NCBI RefSeq assembly: GCF_001190945.1
Contig: NZ_CP011112.1
Coordinates: forward strand, 4,030,001 to 4,094,000
DNA: 64,000 nucleotides
Direction of reading: 5' to 3'
Origin: Luteipulveratus mongoliensis
GTDB taxonomy: Bacteria > Actinomycetota > Actinomycetes > Actinomycetales > Dermatophilaceae
The notes beneath the pieces are model-generated. The model did no database searches, was not told the origin of the DNA, and saw only the letters and a list, made by a program, of their open reading frames with translations. The translations under genes and the position numbers were made by a program. Positions 16,318-28,373 of this stretch are shown here, in pieces. The first letter of the stretch is position 1. Each line of letters opens with the position of its first letter.

Positions 16318-18887
16318 GCGTTGACGACGAGTCCCAGCTCGGCCGGCGAGGCGAGACCGGGATGCTTCGGCAGGATCCGCACGGTGTAACCGAACGCGCC
16401 CGTCCGCGGGATCGCCACCTCGCCCTCGAAGCGGTGCCGCGACCCGTCGTACGCCTCCGCGTGCGACAGCGCGATCGACTGCACCTCGCTGAGCTCGTCG
16501 GTCCGTGAGGCCCGTCCGTGCACGACCTGCACCTCGACGTCGTCCGGACTCAGGTCACCGAGCGAGACGTACGCCTTCACCCGGACCCGGTCACCGACCT
16601 GCGGCGAGTCTCCGACGCCCTCGGAGTCGACGTGGTCGACGTTGACGTGGCTGAAGGACCGACGGGCCAGCTCCGTGTAGGCCGCGAGCGCGCGGGCCTC
16701 GGCGAAGTCGTCCGCGGAGCGCGCGCGGGCCGCCTCGGCCGCGGGGGCGTACAGCTGAGTGACGTAGTCGCGCACCATGCGTGTCGCCAGCACCTTGGGA
16801 CCGAGTGTGCTCATCGTGTGCATCACCATCGACATCCAGCGCTGCGGCAGACCCTGGTCGTCGCGGTCGTAGAAGAGCGCGGCCACGTGGTTCTCGATGA
16901 GCTCGTAGAGCGCAGCGGCCTCGAGGTCGTCCCGCCGGTCGGGGTCCTCGACGCCATCAGCCGTCGGGATCGCCCAGCCGTTCTGGCCGTCGAACCACTC
17001 GTCCCACCAGCCGTCCAGGATGGACAGGTTGAGGCCACCGTTGAGCGCGGCCTTCATGCCCGACGTGCCGCACGCCTCGAACGGCCGCAGCGGGTTGTTG
17101 AGCCAGACGTCGCAGCCCGGGTAGAGCTGCTGCGCCATCGCGATGTCGTAGTTGGGCAGGAAGGCGATCCGGTGGCGGATCTTGGGGTCGTCGGCGAACT
17201 GCACCATCTGCTGGATGAGCTTCTTGCCGGTGTCGTCGGCCGGGTGCGCCTTGCCCGCGATGACCAGCTGCACCGGTCGGTCAGGGTTGAGCAGCAGCCG
17301 CCGCAGCCGCGCTGGGTCGCGCAGCATCAGCGTGAGCCGCTTGTAGGTCGGCACCCGTCGAGCAAAACCGATCGTGAGTACGTCGGGGTCGAGGATCTCG
17401 TCGGTCCAGCCGAGCTCGGCCGCGGACGCACCGCGCGTCACCCAGGACTCGCGGACGCGATGCCGTACGTCGGCGACCAGCTGCTCGCGCAGCTCACGTT
17501 TGACGCCCCACATCTCGTGAACGGGAACGTTGGTCGCGTCCTCCCAGCCCTCACCGTGGCGGATCCTCTCGCCTCCGACGTAGCGTTGTCCGAGCTCCAC
17601 GACTCGGCGATCGACCCAGGTCGGCGAGTGAACACCGTTGGTAATGCTCGTGATCGGCACCTCGGCATCGTCGAACCGCGGCCACAGCCCGTCGAACATC
17701 CCGCGGCTGACCTCGCCGTGGAGCTGTGAGACACCGTTGGCGCGCTGCGCCAGGCGCAGGCCCATCACGGCCATGTTGAAGATCCCTGCCGCGCCACCGT
17801 CGTAGTCCTCAGCACCCAGAGGGAGGATGCGCTCGACCGGTACGCCGGGCAGTGCCCCCTCCCCGCCGAGGAACCTGCGCACCTGGTCGGCCCCAAAACG
17901 GTCGATGCCGGCCGGCACCGGGGTGTGGGTCGTGAACACGGTGCCGGCGCGTACGGCCTCCAGCGCGTCGTCAAAACCGAGACCGTGCTGGGTGACCAGC
18001 TCGCTGATTCGCTCGAGCCCGAGGAAGCCGGCGTGGCCCTCGTTGCAGTGGTAGACCTCGGGCTCCGGGCCGCCGGTCAACCGCGACCAGATCCGCAGCG
18101 CCCGGACGCCACCGATGCCCAGGAGCATCTCCTGCTGCAGCCGGTGGTCTCCTCCCCCGCCGTAGAGCCGGTTGGTCAGGTCGCGTGCGGCGTCGTCGTT
18201 GCCGTCCACGTCAGAATCGAGCAGCAGCAACGGAACTCGGCCGACCTGCGCCTTCCAGATGTGTGCGCGCAACACCCGTCCCTCGGGCAGCGGCAGCACG
18301 ATCTGGGCCGGCGTGCCGTCGGCCTCGCGCACCACTGACAGCGGCAGGTCGTCCGGGTCGAGGACGGGATAGGTCTCCTGCTGCCAGCCCTCGCGCGACA
18401 GCGACTGGCTGAAGTAGCCCGTCTTGTAGAACAGGCCGATCCCGACGATCGGGACGCCCAGGTCGGACGCGGACTTGAGGTGGTCGCCGGCGAGAATGCC
18501 GAGCCCGCCGGAGTATTGCGGCAGCACCGACGTGATGCCGAACTCGGCGCTGAAGTAGGCGATGCTGCTCGGCCCACGACCGTCCGCGGACCACTCCTGG
18601 AACCACTGCGGCGACTCGAGGTAGCGGTGCAGCCCATCGGCCGCCTCGCGCACCCGGGACACGAAGCCCTCGTCGTGGCTGAGCCGCTCCAGCTCGTCCG
18701 TCGACAGCGACGCGAGCAGCGCCACGGGGTCGTGCGCGAGTGCTTCCCACCGCGACGGATCGATGTCGCGGAACAGGTCGCGAGTGCGGCTGTGCCACGA
18801 CCAGCGCAGGTTGGTCGCCAGGTCGCCGAGAGGGGCGAGCGGCTCGGGCAGCACGGTGCGCACATGGAATCGACGGATGGCCTTCAC
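16314..18887 (-). CDS. glgP: Alpha-glucan (glycogen) phosphorylase
   Basis: 857 aa, typical of the actinobacterial alpha-glucan phosphorylase type that begins with a DUF3417 domain (FHVRTVLPEPLAPLGDLATN...WSWHSRTRDLF). It releases glucose-1-phosphate from alpha-1,4-glucan using pyridoxal phosphate; the PLP lysine is in RPFEACGTSGMKAALNGGLN. Other phosphorylase motifs are HCNEGHAGF-like (YHCNEGHAGFLGLERI) and THTPVPAGIDRF. The GTG start at 18887 is 6 nt from a TACGAT -10 box, so the mRNA is probably leaderless. It is divergent from glgE and so can be regulated apart from the synthetic genes. Cytoplasmic. Confidence 0.93.
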   Translation of the reverse strand: MKAIRRFHVRTVLPEPLAPLGDLATNLRWSWHSRTRDLFRDIDPSRWEALAHDPVALLASLSTDELERLSHDEGFVSRVREAADGLHRYLESPQWFQEWSADGRGPSSIAYFSAEFGITSVLPQYSGGLGILAGDHLKSASDLGVPIVGIGLFYKTGYFSQSLSREGWQQETYPVLDPDDLPLSVVREADGTPAQIVLPLPEGRVLRAHIWKAQVGRVPLLLLDSDVDGNDDAARDLTNRLYGGGGDHRLQQEMLLGIGGVRALRIWSRLTGGPEPEVYHCNEGHAGFLGLERISELVTQHGLGFDDALEAVRAGTVFTTHTPVPAGIDRFGADQVRRFLGGEGALPGVPVERILPLGAEDYDGGAAGIFNMAVMGLRLAQRANGVSQLHGEVSRGMFDGLWPRFDDAEVPITSITNGVHSPTWVDRRVVELGQRYVGGERIRHGEGWEDATNVPVHEMWGVKRELREQLVADVRHRVRESWVTRGASAAELGWTDEILDPDVLTIGFARRVPTYKRLTLMLRDPARLRRLLLNPDRPVQLVIAGKAHPADDTGKKLIQQMVQFADDPKIRHRIAFLPNYDIAMAQQLYPGCDVWLNNPLRPFEACGTSGMKAALNGGLNLSILDGWWDEWFDGQNGWAIPTADGVEDPDRRDDLEAAALYELIENHVAALFYDRDDQGLPQRWMSMVMHTMSTLGPKVLATRMVRDYVTQLYAPAAEAARARSADDFAEARALAAYTELARRSFSHVNVDHVDSEGVGDSPQVGDRVRVKAYVSLGDLSPDDVEVQVVHGRASRTDELSEVQSIALSHAEAYDGSRHRFEGEVAIPRTGAFGYTVRILPKHPGLASPAELGLVVNA

Positions 18888-18930
18888 CCAGAGATCGTAA
18901 GGGTCGGTCGGTGGGCTGTAACGTCGTGCC
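18888..18930. promoter_or_regulatory. Divergent leaderless promoters of glgP and glgE
   Basis: The 43-bp gap holds two TANNNT -10 boxes. TACGAT on the minus strand (18894-18899) lies exactly 6 nt before the glgP GTG, and TAACGT on the plus strand (18919-18924) lies exactly 6 nt before the glgE GTG. Both spacings place the transcript start at the start codon. No clear -35 boxes are visible. Confidence 0.55.
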
Positions 18931-21012
18931 GTGACTGCTCAGGCCATCGGCCGTCAGGCCCTTCCCCGACCCCACCAGCCCGCGACTCCCATCCGGCTGC
19001 CGCGCGTCGTCGCTGGACAGCGACCGATCGGCCGAATACCCGTCCAGGACGTCAAGCCTGCGGTGGACGGCGGGAGGTTTCCGACCAAGTCCGTCGTGCA
19101 CGAGGACATCGTCTTCACGGCGACGGTCTTCCGCGAGGGCCACGACGCGGTCAACGCCACCCTCGTGATCGTCGACCCGGACGGCCGCGAGGAGCCGGTC
19201 TCGATGACCTGCACCAATCCCGGTCTCGACCTCTGGATGGCCGAGGTCAGCGCTGACCGCCCGGGCCAGTGGTCCTACCGCATCGAGGGCTGGTCGGACC
19301 CCTACGGCACCTGGTCGCACGACGCCGAGATCAAGGTCGCGGCCGATGTGGACACCGAGCTGATGCTCGAAGAGGGCGCTCTCCTGATGGAGCGCGCCGT
19401 GGCCGAGCTCCGGTTCGACCGCAGCTCGCGGCGCGCGCTGACAGATGCTGCCGCGACCCTGCGCGACCAGGACCTGGCGGCCGCAACCCGCCTGGACGCC
19501 GGTCTGGCCGAGGGGGTGCGCTGCCTGCTGCACCACCAGCCGCTGCGCGACATGGTCAGCCCGAGCGCGACGTACCCCTGGCTGGTCGAGCGCGAGCTCG
19601 CGCTCACCGGCGCGTGGTACGAGATCTTCCCTCGGTCCGAGGGCGCGAAGCAGGACCCCAAGACCGGCGACTGGACCACCGGCACCTTCCGTACGGCGAT
19701 GGAGCGGCTCCCCGCGATCGCCGACATGGGCTTCGACGTGCTCTACCTGACCCCGGTCCACCCGATCGGCGAGGTCAACCGCAAGGGGCCCAACAACACA
19801 CTGAACGCGGGCCCGAAGGATCCCGGGTCTCCGTACGCCATCGGCAGCAAGGACGGCGGGCACGACGCCCTGCACCCCGACCTGGGGACCTGGGCCGACT
19901 TCGATGCGCTGGTCGCCGAGAGTGAGCGGCTCGGGATGGCCGTCGCCCTGGACCTGGCCCTGCAGTGCGCGCCCGACCACCCGTGGGTGACCGAGCACCC
20001 CGAGTGGTTCACGATGCGCGCGGACGGCACGATCGCGTACGCCGAGAACCCGCCCAAGAAGTACCAGGACATCTACCCCCTCAACTTCGACAACGACCCG
20101 GACGGCATCTACGCAGAGGTCCGTCGCGTGGTGCAGGTGTGGATCGACCACGGCGTCACGATCTTTCGTGTCGACAACCCGCACACCAAGCCGGTCGAGT
20201 TCTGGCAGTGGTTGATCAGCGACGTGGCCAAGGCACACCCCGAGGTGATCTGGCTGGCCGAGGCGTTCACCCGGCCGGCGATGATGCACACGCTCGCCAA
20301 GGTCGGCTTCCAGCAGAGCTACACCTACTACGCATGGCGCAACGAGGCCGAGGAGCTGCGCGAGTACTGCGAGGAGCTCGCGGGCGACGCGGCGGCGTAC
20401 ATGCGCCCGTCGTTCTGGCCGACCACGCACGACATCCTCACGCCCTACATGCAGTACGGCGGCCCGACGGCCTGGCGGCTGCGCGCCGCCCTCGCCGCGA
20501 CGCTGGCTCCGACCTACGGCATCTATGCCGGCTACGAGCTGATGGAGCACGTCGCGCGACCAGGCGCCGAGGAGCAGCTCAACAACGAGAAGTATGAGTT
20601 CAAGGACCGGCACTGGGAGCTGGACGAGCCGGGCGGTCTGCGTGAGGGGCAGAGCCTGGCGCCCTACCTGACGATGCTCAACGAGATCCGGCGCGCGCAC
20701 CCGGCGCTGCACTGGATGCGCAACCTGCACTTCCACGAGGTCGAGGACGAGACCATGCTGGTCTTCTCCAAGCGTCGGGTCCTGCCCGACGGCAGCGATG
20801 ACGTGATCATCGTGGTGGCCGCCACCGACCCGCACAGCACGCGCGAGTCGTGGATGCACCTCGACCTCGAGGCGCTCGGGCTCGCCGACGGCGAGTCGTT
20901 CACCGCGCACGATCTGGTGACCGACTCGTCCTGGCGCTGGAGTGAGCACAACTGGATCCGGCTCGGCCGTGACACCGAACCCGTCCACATCGTCCATGTG
21001 AGGAGGTCCTGA
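18931..21012 (+). CDS. glgE: Alpha-1,4-glucan:maltose-1-phosphate maltosyltransferase
   Basis: 693 aa GH13_3 enzyme that transfers maltosyl units from maltose-1-phosphate to alpha-1,4-glucan chains. An N-terminal region (~1-110) and helical segment precede the catalytic barrel. The nucleophile Asp is in IFRVDNPHTKPVEFW, the acid Glu in WLAEAFTRPAMM, and family motifs include FDVLYLTPVHPIGEVNRKG and YPLNFDNDPDG. It heads the operon glgE-treS-mak/glgB-pgm, matching the GlgE pathway known from Mycobacterium and Streptomyces. The GTG start is supported by the leaderless -10 box. Confidence 0.95.
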   Translation: MTAQAIGRQALPRPHQPATPIRLPRVVAGQRPIGRIPVQDVKPAVDGGRFPTKSVVHEDIVFTATVFREGHDAVNATLVIVDPDGREEPVSMTCTNPGLDLWMAEVSADRPGQWSYRIEGWSDPYGTWSHDAEIKVAADVDTELMLEEGALLMERAVAELRFDRSSRRALTDAAATLRDQDLAAATRLDAGLAEGVRCLLHHQPLRDMVSPSATYPWLVERELALTGAWYEIFPRSEGAKQDPKTGDWTTGTFRTAMERLPAIADMGFDVLYLTPVHPIGEVNRKGPNNTLNAGPKDPGSPYAIGSKDGGHDALHPDLGTWADFDALVAESERLGMAVALDLALQCAPDHPWVTEHPEWFTMRADGTIAYAENPPKKYQDIYPLNFDNDPDGIYAEVRRVVQVWIDHGVTIFRVDNPHTKPVEFWQWLISDVAKAHPEVIWLAEAFTRPAMMHTLAKVGFQQSYTYYAWRNEAEELREYCEELAGDAAAYMRPSFWPTTHDILTPYMQYGGPTAWRLRAALAATLAPTYGIYAGYELMEHVARPGAEEQLNNEKYEFKDRHWELDEPGGLREGQSLAPYLTMLNEIRRAHPALHWMRNLHFHEVEDETMLVFSKRRVLPDGSDDVIIVVAATDPHSTRESWMHLDLEALGLADGESFTAHDLVTDSSWRWSEHNWIRLGRDTEPVHIVHVRRS

Positions 21013-21015
21013 TCA

Positions 21016-22776
<1,761 letters not shown>

Positions 22777-22779
22777 GCC

Positions 22780-25700
22780 ATGGCCCTCATCTATCCCGAC
22801 TCCACAGTCGCGCCGAGCAAGCTCGAGCTGCTGACGGGATGGATGGGGCAGCAGCGCTGGTTCATGGGCCAGGGACGCCAGCCACGGCTGCGGCGGCTGA
22901 GTGCCTACCGCTTCGACGACCCCGCCGGCGAGGTCGGGATCGAGACGCTGATCGTTGTCGACGAGGGCGGGGCGTTCCCGGTCGTCTACCAGGTGCCGGT
23001 GACCTACCGAGCGGAGCCGCTCGCCGGCGCCGAGGGCGCTCTCGTCGGCACTGCGGAGCACTCGGTGCTCGGCACACGCTACGTCTACGACGCGTGTCAC
23101 GACCCGGTCTACGCGGGCGAGCTGCTGCGGACGATCGTCTCGGCCGACGGCGAGGCACAACGGTCGGACGGAGTGGTCAGCGCGACGGTGCGCGGCAGCG
23201 GCATCATCGGACGACCTGAGCCGCGGCACGGCCAGGACGACCCCGTCACGGTCGAGCTGATCTCGAGTCGGGTGCTCACCGGCGAGCAGACCAACACCTC
23301 GATCATCAGCGACGTCGAGCTGGACGGCACGCCACAACGCTTGATCTGCAAGCTGTTCCGGGTGCTGCACGAGGGCAACAACCCGGACGTCGAGGTGCAG
23401 ACCGTGCTCTCGGCCGCCGGGTGCGAGCGGATCCCGGTGATGCTCGGCTCGTTGTCGGGCAGCTGGAGCGATGAGGAGAAGTCCGGGGTCCGTCGTACGG
23501 GCGACCTCGCCTTCGCGCAGGAGTTCCTCCCGGGCGTGCAGGACGCGTGGCGCGAGGCGCTCGACGCGGCGACCGCCGGACGAGACTTCGGCACGCAGGC
23601 GGCCGCCCTCGGACGCGCGACCGCTGAGGTGCATGCCGTCATGGCCGAGCACCTGCCGACCGTGCCGAGCGACCCGGAGCGGGTGGCGGCCATCAGCGCC
23701 GGCATGCGGGTGCGCTTCGCCCAGGCCGCTGCCGTACGCCCCGCGCTCGCCGCCCGCCGGGTCCAGGTCGATACCGCCATCGCTGCCCTCTCGGACGTGA
23801 ATTGGCCTGCGCTGCAACGGGTTCACGGCGACTACCACCTCGGGCAGGTGCTGGACGTCCCGGCTCGGGGCTGGATGCTGCTCGACTTCGAGGGCGAGCC
23901 GCTGCGACCGTTGTCCGAGCGCACTCAGCCCGACTGCGTCCTGCGCGACGTCGCGGGCATGCTGCGGTCCTTCGACTACGCCGCCGGCTCGGTCGCCCAG
24001 GACGGGGGCGAGGACCGCACCAGCTGGGCGGTGAGCGCACGAGCCGCGTTCCTCCAGGGCTACCAGCAGGCAAGCTCCCTCGACCTCGACGAGCTGCAGC
24101 CCCTGCTCGACGCCTACGAGGTCGACAAGGCGCTCTACGAGCTGGTCTACGAGACACGGCACCGCCCCGCATGGGTCGCCATCCCCGCGGCCGCCGTCGA
24201 CCGACTGATCCCGCCACCCGCGGGCGCAGATCCACTCATCCCTCCTCCTGCTCAACGCACCCAGCCTGATCCGAGCACCCCGCACCCAAGGAGCACTCCG
24301 GTGAGCCCTGCACGACGCGCGTCCTCCCGCCTGGTCGGGCCTGCCCCTCTCGATCGTCACGACGCCGACCGGCTGGTCGCGGGGATCCACCGCGGACCGC
24401 ACGGCGTCCTCGGCGCTCACCCCGGCCGCGACGGCGTGACCGTACGCGTCCTGCGGCCTCTCGCGACGGCCGTCGAGGTGCGCCTCGCCGACGGTTCGAA
24501 CCACGCCCTCGCCCATGAGTACGAGGGCATCTGGTCAGGTCTCGTCCCCGGTGAGGAGGTCCCCGAGTACACCGTCGCGACGTCGTACGACGACGGCGTC
24601 GAGCACGTGGCCGACGACCCCTACCGTTTTCTGCCCACGCTGGGCGAGGTGGACATCCACCTGATCTCTGAAGGCCGCCACGAGCAGCTCTGGACCGTCC
24701 TCGGAGCCCACGTGCGGACGTACGACGGTGCTCACGAGCCGATCACCGGCACCTCGTTCGCGGTGTGGGCGCCGCACGCCCGCGCCGTCCGCGTCGTCGG
24801 CGACTTCAACCGCTGGGACGGCCTCGGTCACCAGCTGCGGGTGCTCGGCAGCAGCGGGATCTGGGAGATCTTCGTCCCGGGCGTCGGCTCGGGCAACCAC
24901 TACAAGTTCGAGATCCTCGGCCCGGACGGGGTGTGGCGCGGCAAGGCCGACCCGATGGCTCGACTCGCCCAGACCGCGCCGCAGACCGCATCCGTGGTGA
25001 CCGAGTCGTCGTACGAGTGGGAGGACGCCGACTGGCTGAAGGCGCGCGCCGAGCTCGACCAGCACGCGACGCCGATGAGCGTCTACGAGGTGCACCTGAC
25101 GTCCTGGCGCCAGGGGCAGAGCTATCGCGAGCTGGCCGAGCACCTCGTCAACTACGTCAAGGACCTCGGCTTCACGCACGTCGAGCTGATGCCGGTCATG
25201 GACCACCCCTACCCGCCGAGCTGGGGCTACCACGTCACCAGCTACTACGCCCCGAACTCTCGGCTGGGCGACCCCGATGACTTCAAGTACCTCGTGGATA
25301 CGTTGCACCAGAACGGGATTGGCGTGATCCTCGACTGGGTGCCCGGTCACTTCGCGACCGACGAGTGGGCGCTGGCGCGCTTCGACGGGACGCCGTTGTA
25401 CGAGCACCCCGACCCGCGCAAGGGCTGGCACCCCGAGTGGGGCTCCTACATCTTCGACTTCGGCCGCCCGCAGGTACGCAACTTCCTCGTCGCCAACGCG
25501 ATCTACTGGCTCGAGGAGTTCCACGCCGACGGTCTGCGCGTCGACGGCGTCGCCTCGATGCTCTACCTCGACTACTCCCGCAACCCGGGCGAGTGGCTGC
25601 CCAACAAGGACGGCGGCCGCGAGAACCTCGAGGCGATGCAGCTCCTTCAGGAGACGAATGCGACTGCGTACAAACGGGTTCCGGGCATCATCACCATTGC

Positions 25701-26694
25701 TGAGGAGTCCACGTCGTGGCCCGGCGTCTCTGCGCCGACCTCCGAGGACGGGCTCGGGTTCGGCTTCAAGTGGAATATGGGCTGGATGCACGACTCGCTG
25801 GACTACCTGGCCAAGGCTCCGGTCTACCGGCAGTACCACCACCACAAGATGACCTTCGGGCTGACGTACGCCTGGAGCGAGAACTTCGTGCTGCCGATCA
25901 GCCACGACGAGGTCGTGCACGGCAAGGGTTCGCTGCTGCGCAAGATGCCCGGCAACCGGTGGGAGCAGCTGGCCAACCTGCGCGCCTACCTCGCCTACAT
26001 GTGGGCGCATCCCGGCAAGCAGCTGCTCTTCATGGGCGCGGAGTTCGCACAGGAGTCGGAGTGGGCCGATGGGCGCAGCCTCGACTGGTGGTTGCTGGAT
26101 CAGCCCGCGCACTGGGGCGTGCATGCCCTGACGCGTGACCTCAACACGATCTATCGCGCGCACCCCGCGCTGTGGGAGCTGGACCACGAGCCGGCCGGAT
26201 TCCAGTGGATCCAGCCCGACGACACGGCCGGCAACACGTTCTCCTTCTTGCGTCGCGGGGCCGAAGGCGACGAGCGGTCCGTGGTCGCTGCACTGGTCAA
26301 CTTCAGCGGCTCCGAGCACACTCAGATGCGGGTCGGTCTGCCGTTCGCCGGTCGTTGGTCGGAGATCCTCAACACTGATGCGGTCAGCTACGGCGGCAGC
26401 GGCGTCGGCAACCTGGGAGTCGTCGAGGCTGTCGACGAACCCGCAGACGGCCAACCCGCGTCGGCCCTCGTCACCGTTGGCCCGCTGTCCGCCGTCTGGC
26501 TCGTCCCCGCCGACGAGCCCGACGCCGCCCCCACCGCTGGTCGAGTAGGCGAGGCGCTAGCCGAGCCGTATCGAGACCAAGGCCCCGAGACCGCTGCCCC
26601 TGGTCTCGATGCGGGCTCGCCTAGCGGCTCGCCATACTCGACCGACGCGGAGTCCGGCTCAACCGACGACGACGGGGAGGACGACGATGAGTGA
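22780..26694 (+). CDS. Maltokinase-glycogen branching enzyme fusion (Mak-GlgB)
   Basis: One 1304-aa open frame joins two GlgE-pathway enzymes. Residues 1-~478 are maltokinase (ATP + maltose to maltose-1-phosphate), with the kinase-like [10 protein letters not shown] at ~349 and [15 protein letters not shown]. Residues ~479-507 are a Pro-rich linker. Residues ~508-1250 are GlgB (GH13_9): CBM48 domains, [12 protein letters not shown], nucleophile in [15 protein letters not shown], acid in [10 protein letters not shown] and [14 protein letters not shown]. An in-frame GTG at 24301 with its own AAGGAG could also give a free 797-aa GlgB. The acidic C-terminal tail (~1250-1304) is encoded partly by an inverted repeat. 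It begins 3 nt after treS. Confidence 0.92.
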   Translation: MALIYPDSTVAPSKLELLTGWMGQQRWFMGQGRQPRLRRLSAYRFDDPAGEVGIETLIVVDEGGAFPVVYQVPVTYRAEPLAGAEGALVGTAEHSVLGTRYVYDACHDPVYAGELLRTIVSADGEAQRSDGVVSATVRGSGIIGRPEPRHGQDDPVTVELISSRVLTGEQTNTSIISDVELDGTPQRLICKLFRVLHEGNNPDVEVQTVLSAAGCERIPVMLGSLSGSWSDEEKSGVRRTGDLAFAQEFLPGVQDAWREALDAATAGRDFGTQAAALGRATAEVHAVMAEHLPTVPSDPERVAAISAGMRVRFAQAAAVRPALAARRVQVDTAIAALSDVNWPALQRVHGDYHLGQVLDVPARGWMLLDFEGEPLRPLSERTQPDCVLRDVAGMLRSFDYAAGSVAQDGGEDRTSWAVSARAAFLQGYQQASSLDLDELQPLLDAYEVDKALYELVYETRHRPAWVAIPAAAVDRLIPPPAGADPLIPPPAQRTQPDPSTPHPRSTPVSPARRASSRLVGPAPLDRHDADRLVAGIHRGPHGVLGAHPGRDGVTVRVLRPLATAVEVRLADGSNHALAHEYEGIWSGLVPGEEVPEYTVATSYDDGVEHVADDPYRFLPTLGEVDIHLISEGRHEQLWTVLGAHVRTYDGAHEPITGTSFAVWAPHARAVRVVGDFNRWDGLGHQLRVLGSSGIWEIFVPGVGSGNHYKFEILGPDGVWRGKADPMARLAQTAPQTASVVTESSYEWEDADWLKARAELDQHATPMSVYEVHLTSWRQGQSYRELAEHLVNYVKDLGFTHVELMPVMDHPYPPSWGYHVTSYYAPNSRLGDPDDFKYLVDTLHQNGIGVILDWVPGHFATDEWALARFDGTPLYEHPDPRKGWHPEWGSYIFDFGRPQVRNFLVANAIYWLEEFHADGLRVDGVASMLYLDYSRNPGEWLPNKDGGRENLEAMQLLQETNATAYKRVPGIITIAEESTSWPGVSAPTSEDGLGFGFKWNMGWMHDSLDYLAKAPVYRQYHHHKMTFGLTYAWSENFVLPISHDEVVHGKGSLLRKMPGNRWEQLANLRAYLAYMWAHPGKQLLFMGAEFAQESEWADGRSLDWWLLDQPAHWGVHALTRDLNTIYRAHPALWELDHEPAGFQWIQPDDTAGNTFSFLRRGAEGDERSVVAALVNFSGSEHTQMRVGLPFAGRWSEILNTDAVSYGGSGVGNLGVVEAVDEPADGQPASALVTVGPLSAVWLVPADEPDAAPTAGRVGEALAEPYRDQGPETAAPGLDAGSPSGSPYSTDAESGSTDDDGEDDDE
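24288..24303 (+). promoter_or_regulatory. Internal Shine-Dalgarno and GTG for separate GlgB
   Basis: AAGGAGC at 24288-24294 followed 7 nt after the GGAG by an in-frame GTG (24301) exactly at the junction between the maltokinase linker and the branching enzyme. This is what an intact glgB start would look like if the mak stop codon had been lost. Ribosome entry here would yield both fusion and free GlgB. Confidence 0.6.
26539..26643. repeat. 105-bp REP-like inverted repeat inside glgB 3' end
   Basis: Left arm 26539-26578 begins GGTCGAGTAGGCGAG and ends GTATCGAGACC; right arm 26602-26643 begins GGTCTCGATGC and ends CATACTCGACC. The arms are near-complementary over ~40 bp with a 23-nt loop. GGTCGAGTA...GTATCGAGACC palindromes are familiar as dispersed intergenic repeats in Micrococcales-type genomes (from memory, not searched). 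Here the element is read through and encodes part of the GlgB tail. Confidence 0.75.
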
Positions 26695-28336
26695 GTCGCG
26701 CGCGGGACAGCTGGCTGAGGCACGCGACCTGGTGGACGTCGCGCACCTGGTGACGGCGTACTACACCCAGCAGCCGGATCCCGAGAACCCCGACCAGCAG
26801 GTCGCATTCGGCACTTCCGGCCATCGCGGCTCATCGCTCAAGACCGCCTTCAACGAGCAGCACATCCTGGCGACGACTCAAGCGATCGTCGACTACCGCC
26901 GCGACCAGGGCACCGATGGTCCGCTGTTCATCGGTCGGGACACCCACGGCTTGTCCGAGCCGGCCTGGGCCACCGCTCTTGAGGTGCTCGTCGCCAACGA
27001 CGTGACCGTGCTCGTCGACGACCGCGACGGCTACACCCCTACCCCCGCAGTCTCCCACGCGATCCTGCGCGCCAACAGATCAAAACCGTTGGACCGCAAC
27101 GGTTCTGGACTCGCGGACGGCATCGTCGTGACGCCGTCGCACAACCCGCCCTCGGACGGCGGCTTCAAGTACAACCCACCCCACGGTGGGCCTGCCGACT
27201 CCGACGCCACCAAGGTCATCGCTGCCGCAGCGAACGACTACCTGCGCGCGGGCCTGAAGGGTGTCAAGCGGGTGCCCTTCGCCCGCGCACGAGGCGCGGC
27301 ACAGTCGTACGACTTCCTCGGCACCTACATCGACGATCTCCCCAACGTGGTTGACATGCAACGTATTCGCGAGGCCGGCGTGCACATCGGCGCGGACCCG
27401 CTGGGAGGCGCGAGCGTGGCGTACTGGGGTGAGATCGGTGACCGGCACAACCTGGACCTGACGGTGGTCAACCCGCTGGTCGACGCCACCTGGCGCTTCA
27501 TGACGCTCGACTGGGACGAGAAGATCCGGATGGACTGCTCGTCACCGTCGGCGATGGCGTCGCTGATCGCACGGCGCGATGAGTTCCAGATCGCGACCGG
27601 CAACGACGCTGACTCCGACCGGCACGGCATCGTCACGCCCGACGGTGGGCTGATGAACCCCAACCACTACCTCGCGGTCGCAATCCAGTACCTCTACGGC
27701 GGCGCGCGACCCGGCTGGTCGTCCGCGATCGTCGGCAAGACGTTGGTGTCTTCGTCGATGATCGATCGGGTCGTCGCGGGTGTCGGCGCGCAGCTGCGGG
27801 AGGTGCCGGTCGGGTTCAAGTGGTTCGTACCCGGCCTCCTCGACGGCTCCGTGGGCTTCGGCGGCGAAGAGTCGGCGGGAGCCTCGTTCCTGCGGACCGA
27901 CGGGACCGTGTGGACCACCGACAAGGACGGCATCATCCTGGCGCTGCTCGCCTCGGAGATCCTGGCCGCGACGGGCAAGAGCCCCAGCGAGCACTACGGC
28001 GAGCTGACCGCCCAGCACGGCGCACCGGCGTACGCTCGCGTCGATGCCCCCGCCACTCGCGAGCAGAAGGCGCGTCTCGCCGGACTGGCGCCCACGGATG
28101 TCTCCGCGCAGGAGCTCGCGGGCGAGGCGATCACGGCCAAGCTGACCGAGGCGCCCGGCAACGGGGCCGCGATCGGTGGGCTTAAGGTGACCACCGAGAA
28201 CGCCTGGTTCGCCGCTCGCCCGTCGGGCACGGAGGACGTGTACAAGATCTACGCGGAGTCCTTCCGCGGTGCAGATCACCTGAAGGAGGTACAGGCCGCG
28301 GCGCGCGATGTCGTGTCGGAGGCCTTGCAGTCATGA
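26687..28336 (+). CDS. pgm: Phosphoglucomutase (alpha-D-glucose phosphate specific)
   Basis: 549 aa, matching the ~547-aa bacterial Pgm. It interconverts glucose-1-phosphate and glucose-6-phosphate, linking GlgP and glycogen synthesis to glycolysis. Motifs: [11 protein letters not shown] near residue 37, phospho-Ser loop [20 protein letters not shown], metal loop NDADSDRHG, sugar loop FGGEESAG and phosphate-binding [18 protein letters not shown] 26687 overlaps the glgB stop (ATGAGTGA) and is preceded by GGGGAGG. An upstream in-frame start at 26609 inside the repeat is rejected. Confidence 0.95.
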   Translation: MSESRAGQLAEARDLVDVAHLVTAYYTQQPDPENPDQQVAFGTSGHRGSSLKTAFNEQHILATTQAIVDYRRDQGTDGPLFIGRDTHGLSEPAWATALEVLVANDVTVLVDDRDGYTPTPAVSHAILRANRSKPLDRNGSGLADGIVVTPSHNPPSDGGFKYNPPHGGPADSDATKVIAAAANDYLRAGLKGVKRVPFARARGAAQSYDFLGTYIDDLPNVVDMQRIREAGVHIGADPLGGASVAYWGEIGDRHNLDLTVVNPLVDATWRFMTLDWDEKIRMDCSSPSAMASLIARRDEFQIATGNDADSDRHGIVTPDGGLMNPNHYLAVAIQYLYGGARPGWSSAIVGKTLVSSSMIDRVVAGVGAQLREVPVGFKWFVPGLLDGSVGFGGEESAGASFLRTDGTVWTTDKDGIILALLASEILAATGKSPSEHYGELTAQHGAPAYARVDAPATREQKARLAGLAPTDVSAQELAGEAITAKLTEAPGNGAAIGGLKVTTENAWFAARPSGTEDVYKIYAESFRGADHLKEVQAAARDVVSEALQS

Positions 28337-28373
28337 GTGAGGGATGGGTCGTCATGAGCGGGGAACAGTCAGC

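Noticed and set aside
18211-20997. A 928-codon open frame on the minus strand opposite glgE
   Set aside because: It lies antisense to a fully recognisable GlgE with all catalytic motifs; its translation is Arg/Val/Asp-rich without domains. Long antisense frames are a by-product of high G+C at codon third positions. The same applies to other long frames opposite capB, atpD, glgB and the ABC genes.
26609-26686. Upstream in-frame start that would lengthen Pgm by 26 residues
   Set aside because: It begins inside the inverted repeat and glgB. ATG 26687 has a good SD and gives the family's normal N-terminus.
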